Positions 4,553-6,401 of a stretch of 6,401 bases of DNA are shown here, piece by piece. Position 1 is the stretch's first letter. Each line of letters opens with the position of its first letter. The translations under genes and the position numbers were made by a program. The DNA comes from Pseudomonadota bacterium (GTDB lineage: Bacteria; Bdellovibrionota_B; Oligoflexia; Silvanigrellales; Silvanigrellaceae), in NCBI GenBank assembly GCA_027490595.1, contig JAIXXU010000038.1:1-6401 (forward strand). Direction: 5' to 3'. The notes under the pieces are model-generated. The model did not search any database, was not told the DNA's origin, and saw only the letters and a program-made list of their open reading frames with translations.

Positions 4553-6401
4553 TTGTTGCCATCTTCATCAATCACAGCGTCAATTCCCAGTTCAACCTCA
4601 ACAACCAGACACCCCTCGCCTGATAACAGCACTAGTTTTACAGCAACTGCTCTTTTCGTTGAGGGGAAAACCAATGAACCCCTCAGACTAAGAGAAAGCT
4701 CCTCCTCCAGTAGTAGCATTCCAGAAATCGCTCCACATCCGATCATTTCCCACAAAAAAGAATCCATAAAAAAAGAGAAGCCCTGGCAAAAATGCGATAT
4801 AATAGGTATTTCTCCTACACCGCCAAAACGAACTAAGATTGTCTTTTTTTTGGAGTCCCTAATCCCCTATATATGCGGTGAAGAAAATACTACCCCAGCG
4901 ATCAAGCCATTCATAAAAATAAATTCTCAGCTAAATGATGAAATTTCTGAATTCAATAAACTACTTGAAAAAGCCGTTGATATTCAAAAAGTTCATCTGC
5001 TAGTTTACCGAGCAGAAAATATACTGTTTAAAATATTTTTAAAAAATCCAGAATACATTCAAAGAATTATTTGTGAAGTTGTTAAGCCTTCAGAAAATTT
5101 AGGCAGCACAATTTTTGATTGGTTTTTGCAGAATAACCTCATTTTAAAAATGCCGAGTGAATGCCTTAATTTTTTACTTTACAATTTATTCAAACATAAT
5201 GATGCAAATGCCTTCTATAAAATAGTGATGAACTCAAATCATTTTAATTTAACACTCATGATGAGTTCACTAAAATTCAGTGAAAGACAAAAACGCATAA
5301 ATCCTTTCTGCAGAGAGGATACAATTGAAAAATTGGTAAACCTAATTAGCCCATTTTTCACAATGGAAAGCCCAGAAAAAACAATATTTATCAAAAAATG
5401 CTTGCAAGCAAGTTCTGAAGATGTCACTTTTCTCAATAAAATTTTACCAATGATTTATGACACTAACCTTTTAGACAATTCATCTCATATAATTTTAAGC
5501 AAAATTATTCACTTGGGTATTGATAAATTTTCAAGAGAAAATATAGTTCATATCTTAACTAAACCCCCCATATCCTTTCAGAATGAAGACAATACTCCAC
5601 AAAACAGAACAGATGTGAGTATTGATTTTATAAAAAATTTATTTGAAGAAATATCCATAAAACATAATCTGCATGAACTTATTCAACTTGAAGACTTTAA
5701 ATATTATAATTATGATATCTTAACAACTCTTCTAGATAAGATAATAGCTACAAATGTCACTGTTCGTAGCCCAAATTTTCTAAGAAATTTTTACAAGCTC
5801 TACCAATTTAAATCAGCTTCTGACATAGCAAATAAACTGGAACAGCTCTCTATATATATTAGCCGCCATTTTAATGTTAGTTATTTATCACAGATTGCAA
5901 ACGTCTGGTATTCTCAATTTGCTTTAAACTCAAAAGAAAATACCACTCAAGAAGTAATTGAAAAATACGAAGATTTAAAAAAATCTTACACAACATTTAT
6001 AGAAAAATACAAAGAAAAAAAATACGAAGATATTAAGTGTAAAGTTGAAGAAGCTAGGAAAAAGGAAAACGAACTATCTTTTTTTAAAAATCCGATAGAA
6101 TATTGGTTTAGCAGAAGACTTAGATTAAAATTACAGGCTGATATAAAAAAATCAAATCAAATGATTGATAAGCAGACTCAGAAATTTTTTTCCCATTTAG
6201 ACAAACTTTGTAAAATCAAAACTCTAGATTATTTACTAAACATGCCTTACAAGGAATTTGAAAAAGAAAAACCTTTTTTAGAGCCTGTATTAAAATTTCT
6301 CAATAAAAAACGCACTTGGTGGCACCGAATTTTCTTTTTCTTTCTCCCCTGCAAGTCTTATGGAATTATAAAATCATATATAGAAATTGAATTGAAAGAA
6401 A
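4553..6401 (+). CDS. large unrecognised protein with Ser/Thr/Pro-rich N-terminus and helical, coiled-coil-like body (3' end beyond the window)
   Basis: The frame is open from after TGA 4517-4519 to the window edge. It has at least 616 codons from the proposed TTG at 4553, too long for chance in AT-rich DNA. I do not recognise the family. The first ATG is at 5150 (residue 200) with no ribosome-binding site, so a TTG start near 4553 is chosen. Residues 3-32 hold 21 Ser, Thr or Pro, and residues 49-55 are seven serines. A Lys-rich link (67-80) follows. From about residue 115 the sequence is Leu/Ile/Asn/Lys-rich with regular amphipathic stretches, suggesting an all-helical domain. Residues 469-545 are Lys/Glu-rich and may form a coiled coil, with a repeated KYED motif. 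WWHRIFFFFLPC (589-600) is a short aromatic hydrophobic patch. No signal peptide or clear transmembrane helix is visible. Size and composition resemble secreted effectors or surface proteins of intracellular bacteria, which is inference only. It could be transcribed with sucCD, as no terminator is evident between them. Confidence 0.78.
   Translation, partial: MLPSSSITASIPSSTSTTRHPSPDNSTSFTATALFVEGKTNEPLRLRESSSSSSSIPEIAPHPIISHKKESIKKEKPWQKCDIIGISPTPPKRTKIVFFLESLIPYICGEENTTPAIKPFIKINSQLNDEISEFNKLLEKAVDIQKVHLLVYRAENILFKIFLKNPEYIQRIICEVVKPSENLGSTIFDWFLQNNLILKMPSECLNFLLYNLFKHNDANAFYKIVMNSNHFNLTLMMSSLKFSERQKRINPFCREDTIEKLVNLISPFFTMESPEKTIFIKKCLQASSEDVTFLNKILPMIYDTNLLDNSSHIILSKIIHLGIDKFSRENIVHILTKPPISFQNEDNTPQNRTDVSIDFIKNLFEEISIKHNLHELIQLEDFKYYNYDILTTLLDKIIATNVTVRSPNFLRNFYKLYQFKSASDIANKLEQLSIYISRHFNVSYLSQIANVWYSQFALNSKENTTQEVIEKYEDLKKSYTTFIEKYKEKKYEDIKCKVEEARKKENELSFFKNPIEYWFSRRLRLKLQADIKKSNQMIDKQTQKFFSHLDKLCKIKTLDYLLNMPYKEFEKEKPFLEPVLKFLNKKRTWWHRIFFFFLPCKSYGIIKSYIEIELKE
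5961..6031 (+). repeat. 14-nt direct repeat inside the possible coiled coil
   Basis: AAAAATACGAAGAT occurs at 5961-5974 and again at 6018-6031. The offset is 57 nt, or 19 codons, so both copies read KYED in the same frame. An IEKYKE segment lies between them. This may be a decayed internal duplication or simply biased Lys/Glu codon use. Confidence 0.5.

Noticed and set aside
4470..4691. Plus-strand 73-codon frame overlapping the sucD 3' end
   Set aside because: It starts inside sucD in another phase, has no ribosome-binding site, and ends at 4691 while the neighbouring phase stays open to the edge.
4504..4767. Minus-strand open frame of 87 codons opposite the end of sucD and the Ser-rich head
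   Set aside because: It has no ribosome-binding site (the region before its ATG is pyrimidine-rich), it overlaps sucD antisense, and its valine/leucine-rich reading mirrors the Ser/Thr-rich plus-strand frame. The plus-strand frame continues without a stop for more than 1,850 nt and is the better explanation.

Overview
The window looks like chromosome from an AT-rich alphaproteobacterium. SucC and SucD read like alphaproteobacterial proteins (recalled family similarity, not a search). The low GC, and a large unrecognised protein with an effector-like N-terminus, fit a host-associated lineage such as Holosporales or Rickettsiales relatives. That placement is inference; the gene calls do not depend on it.

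Layout from left to right. (1) Positions 1-786, plus strand: the 3' part of an FMN-dependent nitronate monooxygenase / FabK-like enoyl-reductase family gene, cut by the left edge. (2) Positions 817-2052, minus strand, convergent with the first gene: a dicarboxylate/amino acid:cation symporter (DAACS, DctA-like) with an altered NMDGT-type motif. (3) Positions 2053-2258: intergenic DNA with a weak candidate promoter for the transporter and a good promoter for the tRNA. (4) Positions 2259-2335: tRNA-Val(UAC) with encoded CCA, then a T-rich tract. (5) Positions 2467-3645 and 3658-4536: sucC and sucD, the two subunits of succinyl-CoA synthetase, 12 nt apart and each with a clear Shine-Dalgarno site. 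(6) From about 4553 past the right edge: one continuous plus-strand frame of more than 600 codons, with no ATG in its first 199 codons. It probably starts at a TTG 16 nt after the sucD stop.

The sucCD pair performs the substrate-level phosphorylation step of the TCA cycle. The neighbouring DctA-like carrier may import C4-dicarboxylates or acidic amino acids that feed the same cycle, although it is transcribed in the opposite direction. The usual alphaproteobacterial neighbours (mdh upstream, sucA downstream) are not adjacent here.

The most interesting item is the large open frame after sucD. It has a Ser/Thr/Pro-rich start of higher GC, a long AT-rich and probably helical body, a lysine/glutamate-rich possible coiled coil, and a short aromatic hydrophobic patch near the window edge. 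I do not recognise its family. Its proposed ribosome-binding site lies in a small hairpin across the sucD stop codon, which suggests translational coupling. I see no CRISPR array, insertion sequence or clear phage gene.
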